From: Sphingobacteriales bacterium | GTDB taxonomy: Bacteria; Bacteroidota; Bacteroidia; Chitinophagales; Chitinophagaceae | Direction: 5' to 3' | DNA length: 64,000 nt | NCBI GenBank assembly: GCA_027484425.1 | Contig: JAIXSZ010000063.1 | Coordinates: 1 to 64,000 of the forward strand | In this document: positions 25,654 to 35,022 of the stretch, piece after piece | How the letters are laid out: each line of letters begins with the position of its first letter | Position numbering within the stretch: position 1 is the first letter of the stretch | Made by a program: the position numbers and the translations under genes | Notes under the pieces: model-generated | Database searches by the model: none | Seen by the model: the letters and a program-made list of their open reading frames with translations, nothing else | Told to the model about the DNA's origin: nothing

Positions 25654-26343
25654 ATGAAACAAACCTTAGCATTATTAATATTTCTACCCCTTTTTGCATC
25701 CTCCCAACAAATAGTAGACAAAGTAACCACTACCAAATCTAAAAAATTTGAGATTTGGGCAGGTGTGGGATATGGAAATAGTACGCCACTGAAAGTAAAA
25801 AAGCTTGACCCTAATTATGTGGGTTATGCTGCGTCTTATGACAAGTACTTTTCTACCTACCTAAAAAGTAATTACACCCCTGTTTATTCGTTAAAAATAG
25901 GCGTTAGGTTGTCAGAGCGTGTTTCTGTAGGTGTCAGGTGCAACATACAAACTGTATTGTATCAGTATGAGCAAAAAATACCTCCTAATGTTAGGCTGAG
26001 TTCTAATTTCCCTCTTTACGAAAACAATGACCGTTATTTTGGTAACCCAATGTTGCAGCTCGGTGCATATGGTAAATATGTGTTACCATTGGGTAAATTT
26101 TCACCTTACGTTTCATTACAAACTTCTTGGGTTCATTCTGATGTCAAAGTTACTTTTAACAACCTGAATCCAGGATCTGAACAATATAATGCAATAGGTT
26201 ATGGTGGGGCATTGGGTACACAATATCAACTCATTGATCGTTTGCATCTAACTGCTCAGGCTGAGGTAACTCAAATGCAATTCGGTAAATATTACAGCAT
26301 GTCGCAAAAATCTATGTCTTTGGGAATGATATTTTTGTTCTAG
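25654..26343 (+). CDS. Outer-membrane beta-barrel protein
   Basis: A 229-aa precursor from ATG 25654: signal peptide 'QTLALLIFLPLFASSQ', then repeated barrel strands ('FEIWAGVGYGNS', 'PVYSLKIGVRLSERVSVGVRC', 'YGKYVLPLGKFSPYVSLQTS', 'GYGGALGTQYQLIDRLHLTAQAEV') and a final 'SMSLGMIFLF' ending in Phe. It fits the OmpA/OmpX-like small barrel family. The longer frame from 25573 has no signal peptide in the right place. Its 3' end overlaps the tail of the opposite-strand small gene at 26312. Confidence 0.75.
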   Translation: MKQTLALLIFLPLFASSQQIVDKVTTTKSKKFEIWAGVGYGNSTPLKVKKLDPNYVGYAASYDKYFSTYLKSNYTPVYSLKIGVRLSERVSVGVRCNIQTVLYQYEQKIPPNVRLSSNFPLYENNDRYFGNPMLQLGAYGKYVLPLGKFSPYVSLQTSWVHSDVKVTFNNLNPGSEQYNAIGYGGALGTQYQLIDRLHLTAQAEVTQMQFGKYYSMSQKSMSLGMIFLF

Positions 26344-26536
26344 AGCCTAGGTGTTTTTGTTTGCAAACTTCAGTGTTAACAACAGCAGAATCAACAAACC
26401 GCCTTTCGTTAATCAATTCCTCCAGACGCTGTTTCTCTAAAGAGAGTTTTTTGTTGGCAGGGTAGTAGAATATAAGTTGCCACGCTTCCCATGTAGTATC
26501 AGAATGTACCAATTTATAATGCTGGTTATCATTCAC
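26312..26536 (-). CDS. Small hypothetical protein after mtaB
   Basis: A 74-aa frame starting 18 bases past the mtaB stop on the same strand, with a plausible composition ('WEAWQLIFYYPANKKLSLEKQRLEELINERRF', shown as one run in part). It contains an amphipathic Lys/Glu helix. Its last 32 bases overlap the convergent outer-membrane gene. It could be a real co-transcribed small protein or a chance frame. Confidence 0.4.
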   Translation of the reverse strand: MNDNQHYKLVHSDTTWEAWQLIFYYPANKKLSLEKQRLEELINERRFVDSAVVNTEVCKQKHLGSRTKISFPKT

Positions 26537-26554
26537 TCATAAGCACCTACCAGC

Positions 26555-27841
26555 TTACACCGTCCACTCCACAATACTATTTACCAGTCGGTCTTGGTAG
26601 GGCACTTGTATGCGTATATAGTTATCAGTATAGCCTTCCATCATGCCATTTTTATCTGCGTGTTCAAACAGCACTTTGCGGCTGGCACCTCGTTGCTGCT
26701 CTGTAAAGTATTGCAGCTTCTGGTAAGACAGGTTGCGCAGTGTTTTGTTGCGCTCATTGCGGATGTGCACTGGTACCACAGGTTTCATTTCTGCAGCTAA
26801 TGTGTTGGTGCGCTCAGAATAGGTGAATACGTGCAGGTAAGACACATCTACGTTATGCAGAAAATCGAAAGTTTCTCTGAATTCCGTGTCTCCCTCGCCA
26901 GGGAAGCCGACTATCACATCGGCACCTATACAGCAATGTGGCATCAGTTCTTTTATACGTGTCACGCGCTCGGCATAGAGCTCGCGCTTGTAGCGGCGGC
27001 GCATTTGCCCTAATATAGTATTACTACCACTCTGCAGCGGAATATGAAAGTGCGGCATAAACCTGCGAGACGAAGCCACAAAACTTATTACCTCATCGCT
27101 GAGTAGATTAGGTTCTATCGACGATATTCTGAATCGCTCCACTCCCTCAGCAGCTTCGGCGTCTATAGCCTGTATTAGTTCCAGAAACGAACTATCACGG
27201 GTTTTACCCCCATCAGCACCCTTACCAAAGTCGCCTAGATTAATACCCGTCAATACTACTTCTTTCACGCCACTAGCTGCCAGCTCTGCTATATTTGCCA
27301 GCACACCCGCTATACTATCGCTACGGCTATGACCACGTGCCAGCGGAATGGTACAAAAGCTACAATTATAGTCGCAGCCATCTTGCACCTTCAAGAAGGT
27401 ACGTGTACGGTCTGATACCGAAAACGAGCTATGAAAACCAGCTACCTCTTCTATATCGCAAGAGCATATTTTAGCACCATTGCGGTCAGCAGGCCCTTCG
27501 GCTATGTCGCGCAGGTGTGCTACTATATTGAATTTTTCGGCAGCTCCCAGCACCAGGTCCACACCCTCTATATTGGCTATTTCCTGTGGTTTCAGTTGTG
27601 CATAACAGCCCGTTATCACCACCATGGCGTCAGGTGCACGGCGCTGTATACGGCGCACTAGTTGCCGGCACTCCTTATCGGCATTGTCGGTAACAGAACA
27701 GGTGTTTATAACATACACATCAGCGGCCTCATCAAAATCGCGTTTCTCAAACCCATCAGCCTCCAACATGCGGCTTAGTGCCGATGTCTCCGAGTAGTTG
27801 AGCTTGCAACCCAATGTATGAAATGCTACTGATTTGTTCAT
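26555..27841 (-). CDS. mtaB: tRNA t6A37 methylthiotransferase MtaB
   Basis: A 428-aa radical-SAM enzyme that adds a methylthio group to t6A at position 37 of ANN-decoding tRNAs. The N-terminal UPF0004 domain has 'FHTLGCKLNYSETSAL' and Cys at 'VINTCSVT' and 'VITGCYAQ'. The radical-SAM cluster motif is 'CDYNCSFCTIPLARG' (CxxxCxxC), followed by 'GINLGDFG' and 'HIPLQSGSNTILGQMRRRY'. The TRAM domain closes the protein. ATG 27841 is chosen over an in-frame start at 27874 because the promoter -7 box covers 27872-27879. The substrate t6A is made by TsaD, also encoded in this window (60966). Confidence 0.94.
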   Translation of the reverse strand: MNKSVAFHTLGCKLNYSETSALSRMLEADGFEKRDFDEAADVYVINTCSVTDNADKECRQLVRRIQRRAPDAMVVITGCYAQLKPQEIANIEGVDLVLGAAEKFNIVAHLRDIAEGPADRNGAKICSCDIEEVAGFHSSFSVSDRTRTFLKVQDGCDYNCSFCTIPLARGHSRSDSIAGVLANIAELAASGVKEVVLTGINLGDFGKGADGGKTRDSSFLELIQAIDAEAAEGVERFRISSIEPNLLSDEVISFVASSRRFMPHFHIPLQSGSNTILGQMRRRYKRELYAERVTRIKELMPHCCIGADVIVGFPGEGDTEFRETFDFLHNVDVSYLHVFTYSERTNTLAAEMKPVVPVHIRNERNKTLRNLSYQKLQYFTEQQRGASRKVLFEHADKNGMMEGYTDNYIRIQVPYQDRLVNSIVEWTV

Positions 27842-27871
27842 TTGTATAGTACTGTGCTTGTGTTTGGCGGG

Positions 27872-27879
27872 CAAAGTTA
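27872..27879 (-). promoter_or_regulatory. -7 box (TAACTTTG) of mtaB
   Basis: Read on the minus strand, TAACTTTG sits 30 bases upstream of ATG 27841 and overlaps the alternative upstream start, so it fixes the shorter protein. Confidence 0.55.
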
Positions 27880-27969
27880 CAGATAAAACAACTTAGGAGC
27901 GTTGACACTATGTTTTAAATTAAAGCATTGTATCCTAGCTATATCCTTGCAAATACTACTAAAGTGTAA

Positions 27970-28000
27970 TTGACTATCGGTATAGTAAAAAATACATTTG
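27970..28000 (+). promoter_or_regulatory. Promoter TTG-N20-TACATTTG
   Basis: TTG 27970-27972 and TACATTTG 27993-28000 with a 20-base spacer, 25 bases before ATG 28026: a full match to the Bacteroidota consensus. Confidence 0.75.
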
Positions 28001-28025
28001 TACTCACCCGAAAACGATATTACTG

Positions 28026-28583
28026 ATGAAGATTTTCACAACAAAATTAGGTGGCTCGGCATATATGAGCATTATAGTACTGGCAGCCATGGCAATATTT
28101 TTTGTAAGTATGGGTTTGGTGCCTTATTTCAAACAAGCCAACCATATTAGCTACTACGATTTCATAAGACTGCAGAAAAATAATATAGCAATACCATATG
28201 TTATCCTAACACCCTTATTTATAGCAGTTTGTCTAGCCTACAGTTATTGGAATAGGGTTAGACTACTCACTATTGCCGAGGGTAAACTTATAATTGAGCG
28301 CAAGCGTAAAACAGTGTCCATAGCGCTAGGTGAGGTTGATAACATTCTTCTCGTTCCTACAAAAGATATCATGTTTTCCACCTATCAGGACAGCACCTGG
28401 CGTAGAAGTCTGGTAGGCTTCACTGGCAAGTATTACAACAAAAATTACGGTGAGATGCAGTGGTACTGCACCAAAAGTAAAAACTACGTGCTGCTTACCC
28501 TCAAAGACAAACGAAAAATAGCCTTTACTCCCGACGAACCAGAGCGTTTTGTGAACGAGGTGAAGAGGTGGTTGAATGATTAA
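28026..28583 (+). CDS. Two-helix membrane protein with bacterial PH-like domain
   Basis: A 185-aa protein: N-terminal 'TTKLGGSAYMSIIVLAAMAIFFVSMG' with a first helix (~14-33), a second helix (~58-76), then a cytoplasmic bacterial PH-like domain. That domain has 'LLTIAEGKLIIERKRKTVSIALGEVDNILL' and closes with 'RKIAFTPDEPERFVNEVKRWL' (both shown in part). This 'two helices plus PH' plan is common in Bacteroidota proteins of unknown role, possibly envelope sensing. It has its own good promoter and converges on the DUF262 gene with an 11-base gap. Confidence 0.72.
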   Translation: MKIFTTKLGGSAYMSIIVLAAMAIFFVSMGLVPYFKQANHISYYDFIRLQKNNIAIPYVILTPLFIAVCLAYSYWNRVRLLTIAEGKLIIERKRKTVSIALGEVDNILLVPTKDIMFSTYQDSTWRRSLVGFTGKYYNKNYGEMQWYCTKSKNYVLLTLKDKRKIAFTPDEPERFVNEVKRWLND

Positions 28584-28594
28584 AAATAACACTG

Positions 28595-30304
28595 TTAGAA
28601 TTGAATTTTCCAGATACCAGTGGCTATTTTAGCTAACTTTTCTTGTCGGTTCTTAATGTGTGCAATTGTCCAATTTATGTCGTCAATGGTGTTAGTTATA
28701 TGATATTTGCTAGTTTGATACACCGCTTTTTTGTCTTCAAAAGGTTTATTAGCAGCATCTTTATTATTCTTATTGGCTTCTAGCAGTGTTAAATTTCCTA
28801 TCATATATACATTACGTTCATATTCTTCTTTACTGAAAAACTCTTCCCAGTTTTCTCCATAGCTTTCGGGCAATATATGCTCTATAGTTCCTTTATCAGT
28901 TTCATAGTCATACAAATTACCATCACTTATTTGCGACTCTAATTTGTATAATGTGTAACGAGCCATTTTTTTATCGTTAGAGTTGTTTGTGTCAAACTGT
29001 TTCAACTCAAAGTATTTTTTAAAATCGTCGTCGTTTACATACAAGTCTTTAAGGTCGTTTATCGCGTTTTTTATAGAACGGGTTTGTGAATTATGTAAAT
29101 TGATAGCTGCATTGCTGTACACTTTTTCCATTTCATTAGTTTGCATTTTAGCAATTACATTATACCTGTAGGATATAGCAATTATTGCTTTTAGCAATTT
29201 TTTGAATTCTGGAGAGTTTGGTTTGAATTTTTCAGTGGCTACCATAGCTAGTGGTTTCCATTGAGTTACCCGCAAAGTTTTAAGAATAGTGATAGCAGAA
29301 GTGATTTCTTTGTCGTTTTTCCAAGTGTCATCATCTGCATTGCCCAAGGCAACGTAATTGTATGCATACTTTTCCAGATTTTCTAGGAGCTCAAAAACCT
29401 CATCAGCATTTTTAATGTAATTTTTTATTTCCTTAAAAAGGTATTCTTTTGTTAGTTGTTTTCTGGTAGCCAACAGGTAGTATCGCAAAAAAGTAGGGAA
29501 ATCTTTTAGGCCAATAATGGTTATTATTTTCTTCCATAATTCTTTGACGTTGTTTAAATCTGTTTCGCTTCCTGCTACCTTTGAAAATAGATAATTTTTT
29601 AGTAAGTCAGTAGAAGTAAGATCAACTCCCCTCGAATTCAATGTTTCAAACACAGTGTAAGCATTCATTTCATCTTCTACTGTTATTTGTATAAACATCA
29701 TTAATTCACCTACGGCTGTAGTTAGGAAGGAACTAAGCTTATCGCCAGAATAATCTTGAAAATTTTCACTAATTTTATTCTGGTAAAACTTATATGCTTC
29801 CCACAATAATGATTCTGAATGAGATAGTTTTATCTCATTTATCGGCCCTTTGAATTTCAATAATCTTGTTTGGTAAAAGTTGTTATTATTTTCATTCAAA
29901 AACAGTTTGCTTGAATTTCGGAGAGATGATGGTTCTTTTTGCTCAATAAACTGATTCATCAATAATTTTTCCCTCTCCTCGTTGTCAGTAGTTTCGATCC
30001 CATTGATGGCTAAATTCCTGATTGCATTTATGATTGCTAGTATCAGTATACTTATTGTTGCAAACCTTTGCTGACCATCTATGATCTCAAACTCTTTATT
30101 ACTATTGGCTTTTAGTACCACTGCACCCATGTAGTGTGGTGTTTCACTGGAATAAGCATTTAGGAGATCGTTCCACAAGTCTTCTAATTGATCTTGTCCC
30201 CACGAGTAGTCGCGCTGAAAGAGAGGCACTTTATATATCTTGCCATTTCCCAGTATTTCATATACACTTACTGTTTTAGTGTCCAGAAGATGTTTAGATG
30301 CCAT
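28595..30304 (-). CDS. DUF262/DUF1524 protein (GmrSD-like nuclease family)
   Basis: A 569-aa protein. The N-terminal DUF262 domain (ParB/Srx-like) has 'VPLFQRDYSWGQDQLEDLW' and the diagnostic 'DGQQR' (residues 76-80). The C-terminal DUF1524 HNH-like domain has 'IEHILPES' with H476 and the later 'IGNLTLLEANKNN' Asn-rich strand. In GmrSD this pair gives a nucleotide-dependent enzyme that cuts phage DNA with modified cytosines; related proteins appear in BREX, Ssp and other defence loci. Here it stands alone without a second subunit. AT-rich composition relative to the next genes suggests acquisition. Cutting specificity cannot be predicted. Confidence 0.85.
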   Translation of the reverse strand: MASKHLLDTKTVSVYEILGNGKIYKVPLFQRDYSWGQDQLEDLWNDLLNAYSSETPHYMGAVVLKANSNKEFEIIDGQQRFATISILILAIINAIRNLAINGIETTDNEEREKLLMNQFIEQKEPSSLRNSSKLFLNENNNNFYQTRLLKFKGPINEIKLSHSESLLWEAYKFYQNKISENFQDYSGDKLSSFLTTAVGELMMFIQITVEDEMNAYTVFETLNSRGVDLTSTDLLKNYLFSKVAGSETDLNNVKELWKKIITIIGLKDFPTFLRYYLLATRKQLTKEYLFKEIKNYIKNADEVFELLENLEKYAYNYVALGNADDDTWKNDKEITSAITILKTLRVTQWKPLAMVATEKFKPNSPEFKKLLKAIIAISYRYNVIAKMQTNEMEKVYSNAAINLHNSQTRSIKNAINDLKDLYVNDDDFKKYFELKQFDTNNSNDKKMARYTLYKLESQISDGNLYDYETDKGTIEHILPESYGENWEEFFSKEEYERNVYMIGNLTLLEANKNNKDAANKPFEDKKAVYQTSKYHITNTIDDINWTIAHIKNRQEKLAKIATGIWKIQF

Positions 30305-30361
30305 TTATCGATAGTTACTTTGTAAATTTACTTCTATTATAACACAAATGCCTTCTCTCTC

Positions 30362-32377
30362 TCATTTCACCAATTCATAAAATGCTGGGTCAACTTTCGT
30401 CCCTCTTTGTTTAGCGTCTTCTATGTCTTTTAAGGCTTGAGTTTTGTTGCCATTGCGGGCGTGTGCTTGTGCCCTCAGGTAGTAGGGGTCTGCCATTTCT
30501 GGTTTCAGCATACAGGCACGGTCTAGGTCTTTTACTGCTTCTGCAGGTTTATTTAGCCTCAGGTATATGCGGGCTCTGTTCATATAAGGTATATAGGCAT
30601 CAGGGTTTTGGTCAATGGCTTTTTGATACACTATGATTGCAGAGTCGGGCTTGCCTACTATGTCCAGAAAGTTGGCATAGTTACTATATCCCTCCGGAAA
30701 ATAAGCCTTTAATGATAGTGCTTTGCGGAATGCAGGCCCTGCAGAGTCGTATTGTTGTTTCATGCTATACACAACAGCGAGCCCTAGGTAGGCACTTTCC
30801 AGATTGTCTTTGATAGCTAGCGCTTTCAGGTAGGTTGTTTTCGCTTCATCTATTCTACCGGTGCTGCGCTGATACTCGCCTATACACACCAGCGGGCTGG
30901 TATAGTCAGGTTTGCGCTGCACAGACTGCACAAAGTAGTAATAAGCAGAGTCGCCATATCGCTGCCTGTCTTGCTGAGTGGTGGCACCTTCAAATCGGGT
31001 ATAATAGTCTTGCCCTAGATAAAAATAAGCAATAGGCGATTCCGGATTATTCTTTATCGCAGAGTTCCACAGGCTTATCGAGTCACACCAATCTTTATTA
31101 CGCGCTTGTGTCACGACACCAAACATCAAACTTGCCGCTACGCACACTCCAAGTGCCACATTAGCCGATGGTCGCTTGTTGTCTACCAATTGCCCCACTA
31201 TACTACCTATTATCAAAAATAAACCCGCATAGGGTATATAGGTATACCTGTCCGACATTACAGCTCCACCCACTGGCATAAACTGTAATAACAACAGCAG
31301 ATTAATGACGAAAAAGCCTACACCCAGCAACACTAATCTGTTCTGTCTGAAGTATTTCCATAGCACAAACAACAAACCCACAACTACTACCGGATACAAG
31401 TAAAATGCCGCAGGCAATGCATCATTTACCTTGGCAGGGTAGGGGTAGAAGTTAGTAAGGCCCACAGGAGCTATCAGTTTCCACAGATACGTACACAAGC
31501 CATAACAACCCAGTGCTAAACGCTCCAATGGATTAAAACTCACATCAAGCGTACCCAATGCGCCGATGTCTTTTTGAGCGTGTATAGATATCAATCCAAA
31601 CGTTACCGATAGGGCAAACAGAGGTAACTTTTCTATAAGCAGTTGTAGGCTCAGTCTGCGGTTTTCGTAATAGTCTATCAGTAACAGCACCACTGGTAGT
31701 GTCACCCCCACCGACTTACACATCAGCGACAACGCAAACAATACAATTGCACTTGCATACCATATCATTTTTTTACCGCCTTCGTTGCGTATGTACCATA
31801 TATGTGCCGTGCATGCCAACATGTAAAACATACCATACAGCAAATCTTTCCTGCCAGCTACCCACGTCACAGACTCTACGCGCATGGGGTGCAGCGCAAA
31901 CAACAATCCAGCCACCAAAGCTGCCACAGAGCTACGTGTAAGCACCCTTACAAACCCAAACACTGTAGCAGTACACAATATATGAAACAGCAAACTATGT
32001 ACATGATACATATGAGGTTCCAGTCCGTACTTGCCATATTCATACCAGTAGGTCACTATCGTCAAAGGGTGATAGTTACCCATTACAGTGCTCGATAGTT
32101 CAAACAACCTCTTAAGCCCTTCGGTACTACTGTCTTTTATGAGTGGGTTAGTAAGCACATATCCCAGATCATCCCAGTTAGTCATTTGGTTGTTCAGCGA
32201 GCCTGCATAAAATATATATGTCACCACCGCTATGCCAGCCAGCATCAGCAGGTGAGCATACTTTTTCATAGCACTGTTTTGGTTTTTTGTAGTGCTATTA
32301 GTCTGCTGTTTCTGTACTTGTGGATTAGCAGCCACAGCAGGTTTTGGTTTGGGTGGGGTGTTTTGTTTCTTTGCCAT
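30362..32377 (-). CDS. TMTC-like membrane glycosyltransferase with C-terminal TPR repeats
   Basis: A 671-aa protein. After a basic/Gln-rich cytoplasmic leader (residues 1-38) about ten membrane helices follow. The GT-C type acidic motif 'NNQMTNWDDLGYVLTNP' occurs in the first external loop and 'HPMRVESVTWVAGRKDLLYG' follows a few helices later, as in eukaryotic TMTC proteins and their bacterial homologues. The last ~230 residues are TPR units ('AYFYLGQDYY', 'SAYLGLAVVYSMKQQYDSAGPAF', 'AYIPYMNRARIYLRLNKPAEAV'). It is likely an inner-membrane transferase using polyprenyl-phosphate sugars; donor and acceptor are unknown. Confidence 0.82.
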   Translation of the reverse strand: MAKKQNTPPKPKPAVAANPQVQKQQTNSTTKNQNSAMKKYAHLLMLAGIAVVTYIFYAGSLNNQMTNWDDLGYVLTNPLIKDSSTEGLKRLFELSSTVMGNYHPLTIVTYWYEYGKYGLEPHMYHVHSLLFHILCTATVFGFVRVLTRSSVAALVAGLLFALHPMRVESVTWVAGRKDLLYGMFYMLACTAHIWYIRNEGGKKMIWYASAIVLFALSLMCKSVGVTLPVVLLLIDYYENRRLSLQLLIEKLPLFALSVTFGLISIHAQKDIGALGTLDVSFNPLERLALGCYGLCTYLWKLIAPVGLTNFYPYPAKVNDALPAAFYLYPVVVVGLLFVLWKYFRQNRLVLLGVGFFVINLLLLLQFMPVGGAVMSDRYTYIPYAGLFLIIGSIVGQLVDNKRPSANVALGVCVAASLMFGVVTQARNKDWCDSISLWNSAIKNNPESPIAYFYLGQDYYTRFEGATTQQDRQRYGDSAYYYFVQSVQRKPDYTSPLVCIGEYQRSTGRIDEAKTTYLKALAIKDNLESAYLGLAVVYSMKQQYDSAGPAFRKALSLKAYFPEGYSNYANFLDIVGKPDSAIIVYQKAIDQNPDAYIPYMNRARIYLRLNKPAEAVKDLDRACMLKPEMADPYYLRAQAHARNGNKTQALKDIEDAKQRGTKVDPAFYELVK

Positions 32378-32469
32378 GCCTCAGGTGCGTATGTAAATGC
32401 GAAACTAATGTGTAAAGCTGAAATTGAGTAATTTATATGATTGCCATTCAGGTACAGCCCTTACCACTA

Positions 32470-34860
32470 CTAAAAATCCACCCTATAATAGAATATCGGC
32501 AGAAAGCCCAGTTGATACTGTGTGTAGAAAGGGTAGGCTACCCCCTGTGCTGCTAGGTCTGCGCTATAGGTCAATGCAAGTATGTTTTTGGTGTTGGTCA
32601 CATTCACTAGGTCCAGTGCTATTTCGTGGGTCAGTCGTTTTGAGTTCAGTCTAATCCCTAGCTTCAGGTCAGTACGAAAGTATGATTCAAAGCGAAGTGT
32701 GTTACGCTCATTGTCTATCACTACCATATCGCCCAGTGCATTAGATGCCGTAGTGTCTACCGGCGAGTATAGTTTGCCACCTATCACCGTAGCCTTTATG
32801 CCGCTTGTAAAGGTGCTATACTTACCTATCTTCTTTTCATAACCCACCAGCACATTGGCAGCATATTGTGTGTTATAGTCTGTATTCCTGTACACACCAT
32901 CATTGCCCGCCGCCTTAGAGTCGAAAGCCGATGCAGTAAATAGCACATAGTAGCCCCTGCTGTAGGTTTTTTCTAGTGTCAGCTCCAATCCATAGTTATA
33001 ACCTGTACCAGTGTTTTGCAGCGTATCCGGGAAGTTGCGCGAGAACGTAGACCCCTGATTGAGCCCCGAGTAAGACGAACCCACTCGCACCTCTACTGGC
33101 ACATTAAACAGGTACTGCCCGTAGCCCTCTACTCTCAGCCGCACACCTTGCCCCAGTGGTCGCTCATAACCCGTTACTAAGTGATGACTTCTCGTGAAAC
33201 CCAGATTATAATTCTGCAATAGTCCCTTAGGGTCTTGCGGTAGCTGTGCAAAGTACTGATACAATGGTTGCATTTGGCTGTGCAGTCCGTAGCCAGCGGT
33301 AAGAGTCCCGGCATTACCCATACTATAGCGCATAGCCACACGTGGCTCCAGTGCCGCACTTCCGTTGTGGCTCAGGTACTGTGCATGCAGCCCACCTGTC
33401 AGGGTCATAGCCTCAGTGGGGCGAAGTTTATATTGTATATATGCCTGTGCTAGGTTAGTACCTCCCGTGTAGTCTGACCGCACCTGCCAGTCTTGCCTTG
33501 TAGTAGGGAACTGTCTGCTACTGTCCTCAAAGTTCACATGATAATATTTATTCACCACCCCAAATTTCAGCGTCTGCCTTGCCGATATCTTTTTATTCAC
33601 AAACCAGTGCGCCACCGTAGATAGGGTAGTGAAGTCATACCCCAGCACGTTTTTCATAGAGTCTACCGCAAATGTTGCACTCCTGAACACCTTATCGTGT
33701 TGTGCCCATACATTACCCCCAGTTTGTGCTATGGTAAGTTTGGTGTAGGTGTTTTTGTTGATGTTGCGGGTGTAGGTACCGCCCACTAGGCCAGTTTTAG
33801 AGGTGAAGTATTGGTCCCTGTCACTTTCGCCATACAGTTGCGATTCAGGTGTGGTCAGTGTGCTCACTATTAGGTCTATGCGACTGGTACCGCCCAGCCC
33901 AAAGAACGACAGCTCCCCTTTTTTGCCCATCGGGAAGTGCAACCTGAAGCTCGCATCCTGATACTGCGGCACAGATGTAGTGCCTATCTTAATGTTCAGC
34001 CCCTGAAACAACTGCAGCGTACTATATCTATAATTAACCAGAAACGACGACCCCGACTTGCGCGACAGCGGCCCCTCCGCACTGGCTTCTGTACCCAGCA
34101 GACCTAGCTGAGCAGTGTACTCATACTTTTTATTGTTACCATTCCTTAGTCGCACATCAAATACTCCCGCCACAGCATCGCCATACTCAGCCGGAAAAGC
34201 CCCCATAAAAAAGTCACTGTTGGCCAGCATCTTATTGTTCAGCATGCTCACCGGGCCGCCAGTAGTACCCGGTATCGAAAAGTGGCTGGGGTTGGGTATA
34301 TCCACCCCATCCATACGCCACAGTATACCCTGCGGACTATTGCCCCTCACCACTATATCGTTGCGCGAGTCATCGCCTCCTTGTGCCCCGGCAAAGTTAG
34401 ATGCCATACGGGCTGGGTCGCCACGGCTACCTGCGTAGCGTTCTGTTTCCTGCACGTCAAATGTGCGAGTACTCACCAGTGCCATTTCGTTGATGTGCTC
34501 TCGCTTGGTACCTATTATCATTTCTACCATTTCCACCACCTTTTCTTCTAGCTCCACAGGTAGCAGCACTTCCTTGGCAGTAGTCACCAGCACCTCACGC
34601 AGTATTCGGCTTTCGTAGCCCACACAGCGCACCTCTATGGTGTGTTTGCCCACAGGCACGCTATCTATCACATATTGTCCATCAGCGTCTGTTACACCAC
34701 CGGGCGAAGGTTTCAAATCTATCACCACTACCACCACACCTGGCAGCACCATTTTGCTTTCCTTATCCGTCACTGTTCCCCTTATCCGTTGCATGCGTTG
34801 CGCCATAGTCACCATGGGTGCCATAGCCAGCAACAATATACCTATCCACCTACTATACAT
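32470..34860 (-). CDS. TonB-dependent receptor with carboxypeptidase-like N-domain
   Basis: A 796-aa outer-membrane transporter. Signal peptide (residues 1-20, 'MAPMVTMAQ'), then a CarboxypepD_reg-like domain ('GTVTDKESKMVLPGVVVVV', 'DADGQYVIDSVPVGKHTIEVRCVGYE'), a plug domain with 'NDIVVRGNSPQGILWRMDGVDIPNPSHF' (in part), and a 22-strand-type barrel ending 'LGFLPIFYYRVDF' with C-terminal Phe. No SusD partner is adjacent, so it is probably not a glycan-utilisation SusC; the substrate may be a metal chelate or small peptide. It is transcribed towards the TMTC-like gene with a 92-base gap. Confidence 0.9.
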   Translation of the reverse strand: MYSRWIGILLLAMAPMVTMAQRMQRIRGTVTDKESKMVLPGVVVVVIDLKPSPGGVTDADGQYVIDSVPVGKHTIEVRCVGYESRILREVLVTTAKEVLLPVELEEKVVEMVEMIIGTKREHINEMALVSTRTFDVQETERYAGSRGDPARMASNFAGAQGGDDSRNDIVVRGNSPQGILWRMDGVDIPNPSHFSIPGTTGGPVSMLNNKMLANSDFFMGAFPAEYGDAVAGVFDVRLRNGNNKKYEYTAQLGLLGTEASAEGPLSRKSGSSFLVNYRYSTLQLFQGLNIKIGTTSVPQYQDASFRLHFPMGKKGELSFFGLGGTSRIDLIVSTLTTPESQLYGESDRDQYFTSKTGLVGGTYTRNINKNTYTKLTIAQTGGNVWAQHDKVFRSATFAVDSMKNVLGYDFTTLSTVAHWFVNKKISARQTLKFGVVNKYYHVNFEDSSRQFPTTRQDWQVRSDYTGGTNLAQAYIQYKLRPTEAMTLTGGLHAQYLSHNGSAALEPRVAMRYSMGNAGTLTAGYGLHSQMQPLYQYFAQLPQDPKGLLQNYNLGFTRSHHLVTGYERPLGQGVRLRVEGYGQYLFNVPVEVRVGSSYSGLNQGSTFSRNFPDTLQNTGTGYNYGLELTLEKTYSRGYYVLFTASAFDSKAAGNDGVYRNTDYNTQYAANVLVGYEKKIGKYSTFTSGIKATVIGGKLYSPVDTTASNALGDMVVIDNERNTLRFESYFRTDLKLGIRLNSKRLTHEIALDLVNVTNTKNILALTYSADLAAQGVAYPFYTQYQLGFLPIFYYRVDF

Positions 34861-35022
34861 AGCCTTCAGTATTTGTGCAGTAAGATAATGATTGGTGGCA
34901 ATATATCAAATGCACCCTCTTTTCGCTCTCGCCTGACCTTAATCACCTTTATCCCTACAGAAGGGTGGTAACTTCATCCTATTACCGCAGTAAATAGAGT
35001 TTAACCAATAAATACAAGTATC

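Noticed and set aside
20627-26536. Integrated element at tRNA-Phe
   Set aside because: No duplicated tRNA 3' end was seen downstream and there is no integrase; the AT-rich stretch is accessory but its borders cannot be set.
32470-34860. SusC of a polysaccharide utilisation locus
   Set aside because: No SusD-like lipoprotein or glycoside hydrolase is adjacent.
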